Source: Williamsia sp. 1135 (lineage in GTDB: Bacteria > Actinomycetota > Actinomycetes > Mycobacteriales > Mycobacteriaceae). Taken from it: a DNA stretch of 64,000 bases. The notes under the pieces are model-generated. The model was not told the origin of the DNA, searched no databases, and worked only from the letters and a program-made list of their open reading frames with translations. Shown in pieces: positions 63,459 to 64,000 of the stretch (positions are counted from its first letter, which is position 1; each line of letters begins with the position of its first letter). The translations under genes were made by a program, and so were the position numbers. The stretch spans positions 62,001 to 126,000 of the forward strand of contig NZ_MJEI01000095.1 of assembly GCF_002095395.1 (NCBI RefSeq). Direction: 5' to 3'.

Positions 63459-64000
63459 CGGCTCAGTTCTCTCTCTTCGTGGACCACGATTGCGGTCTTG
63501 TCTGATTCTCTGGCCGCGGAGGCCGACGGTCGAGCCGCCGCGGCGAGTGGGATGGTGAGGGTGAAGGTGGAGCCGGTTCCGGGTTTGCTCCACAGTTCGA
63601 TGGCGCCACCGTGGTTGCTGGCGACGTGCTTGACGATCGCCAGTCCCAGGCCGGTGCCGCCGGTGGCGCGCGAGCGGGCCTTGTCGATACGGAAGAAGCG
63701 CTCGAACACCCGCATCTGATGCTGGGGCGCGATACCGATGCCGCGGTCGGTGACGGCGATGGCCACCATCGGCCTGCCGTCGACGTTGATCACCCGCCTG
63801 CTCATGGAGACTGCTGTCCCGCTGGGTGAATAGGCGATCGCATTGGCCACCAGGTTGTTCAGCGCCGTCAGCAGCAGGGTGTGGTCGCCGTGGACTTGCA
63901 GGCCCGAGTCGTCGTCGGTGGTGAGCTTGATGCCCGCGGCCTCGGCGTTGATCTGGGCCCGGTCCAGCACCTCGTCGATCAGGACGTCGACCTCGACATC
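63455..64000 (-). CDS. senX3: Sensor histidine kinase SenX3 (C-terminal part)
   Basis: Only the C-terminal 181 residues lie in the window; the membrane and H-box parts are beyond it. Visible are the N-box [21 protein letters not shown]1 [21 protein letters not shown]-box [10 protein letters not shown] and G2 [19 protein letters not shown], all complete. SenX3 phosphorylates RegX3 when phosphate is scarce. The genes overlap by 4 bp, so no MIRU-type intergenic repeat separates them as it does in M. tuberculosis. Confidence 0.94.
   Translation of the reverse strand, partial: DVEVDVLIDEVLDRAQINAEAAGIKLTTDDDSGLQVHGDHTLLLTALNNLVANAIAYSPSGTAVSMSRRVINVDGRPMVAIAVTDRGIGIAPQHQMRVFERFFRIDKARSRATGGTGLGLAIVKHVASNHGGAIELWSKPGTGSTFTLTIPLAAAARPSASAARESDKTAIVVHEERELSR

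Noticed and set aside
63440-63470. MIRU-type intercistronic repeat between senX3 and regX3
   Set aside because: In M. tuberculosis such a repeat separates the two genes, but here they overlap by 4 bp with no intervening sequence.

Overview
The window is a high-GC actinobacterial chromosome segment. Gene order outside one variable block follows the Mycobacterium tuberculosis Rv0490-Rv0534 neighbourhood: senX3-regX3, Rv0495c, ppx, Rv0497-Rv0499, proC, Rv0500A, the 33-aa ribosomal protein bS22, galE2, Rv0502, serB1, the Rv0508 glutaredoxin-like gene, the hemA/C/D/B block, hemL, an Rv0525-like phosphatase, the cytochrome c maturation genes and menA. Unlike M. tuberculosis as I recall it, a rex gene heads the hem block, with a perfect Rex operator. 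Together with the PucR-controlled amine and pyrimidine genes this suggests a free-living Mycobacteriales member, most likely Gordonia or a close relative. The genus is inferred from memory of synteny, not from a database search.

Layout. 1-6.5 kb: a truncated membrane sensor-like gene, a stand-alone LuxR-type HTH, a DrrAB-type ABC exporter and a large SARP/AfsR regulator. 6.5-16 kb: menA, a ClpC2-like Clp_N-only protein with its HTH partner, a DUF559-type protein, a MacB-like ABC exporter, a Cds1-like PLP enzyme, DUF4229, a BldC-type regulator and an EspR-like XRE regulator. 16-22.3 kb (minus): ccsB, resB, ccdA, a TlpA-like thioredoxin, a histidine phosphatase and hemL. 22.4-26.8 kb: a lower-GC-looking ESX-associated-type module containing a frameshifted long gene and two tandem paralogous lipoproteins. 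27-40.6 kb: a catabolic block flanked and divided by two PucR regulators, encoding amine oxidase, aminobutyraldehyde dehydrogenase, GABA aminotransferase, succinate-semialdehyde dehydrogenase, agmatine deiminase, an NCS1 permease, a yeast-type cytosine deaminase and an IPNS-like dioxygenase. 40.6-45.2 kb: an acyl-CoA dehydrogenase/oxidase and four small membrane or unknown genes. 45.2-51.5 kb (minus): grx-like, rex, hemA, hemC, hemD, hemB. 51.6-64 kb: serB1-like HAD phosphatase, HD protein, acyltransferase, galE2, bS22, HTH, proC, thioesterase, isomerase, membrane protein, ppx, Rv0495c-like gene, regX3 and the C-terminal part of senX3, cut by the window end.

How the genes work together. The 28.7-35.9 kb operon encodes putrescine to 4-aminobutyraldehyde to GABA to succinic semialdehyde to succinate. 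Most of its genes overlap by 4-8 bases. Agmatine deiminase feeds it, but the N-carbamoylputrescine hydrolase is not in the window. The hem block makes siroheme/heme precursors under redox control by Rex, and the ccs genes attach heme to c-type cytochromes.

Non-coding structure. There are six copies of a roughly 65-70-bp imperfect palindromic repeat at gene ends, one different long palindrome, a triple hairpin array, a 21-bp five-copy minisatellite and several intrinsic-terminator-like hairpins. I saw no rRNA, tRNA, CRISPR array or insertion sequence. No stretch over 300 bases lacks a gene.
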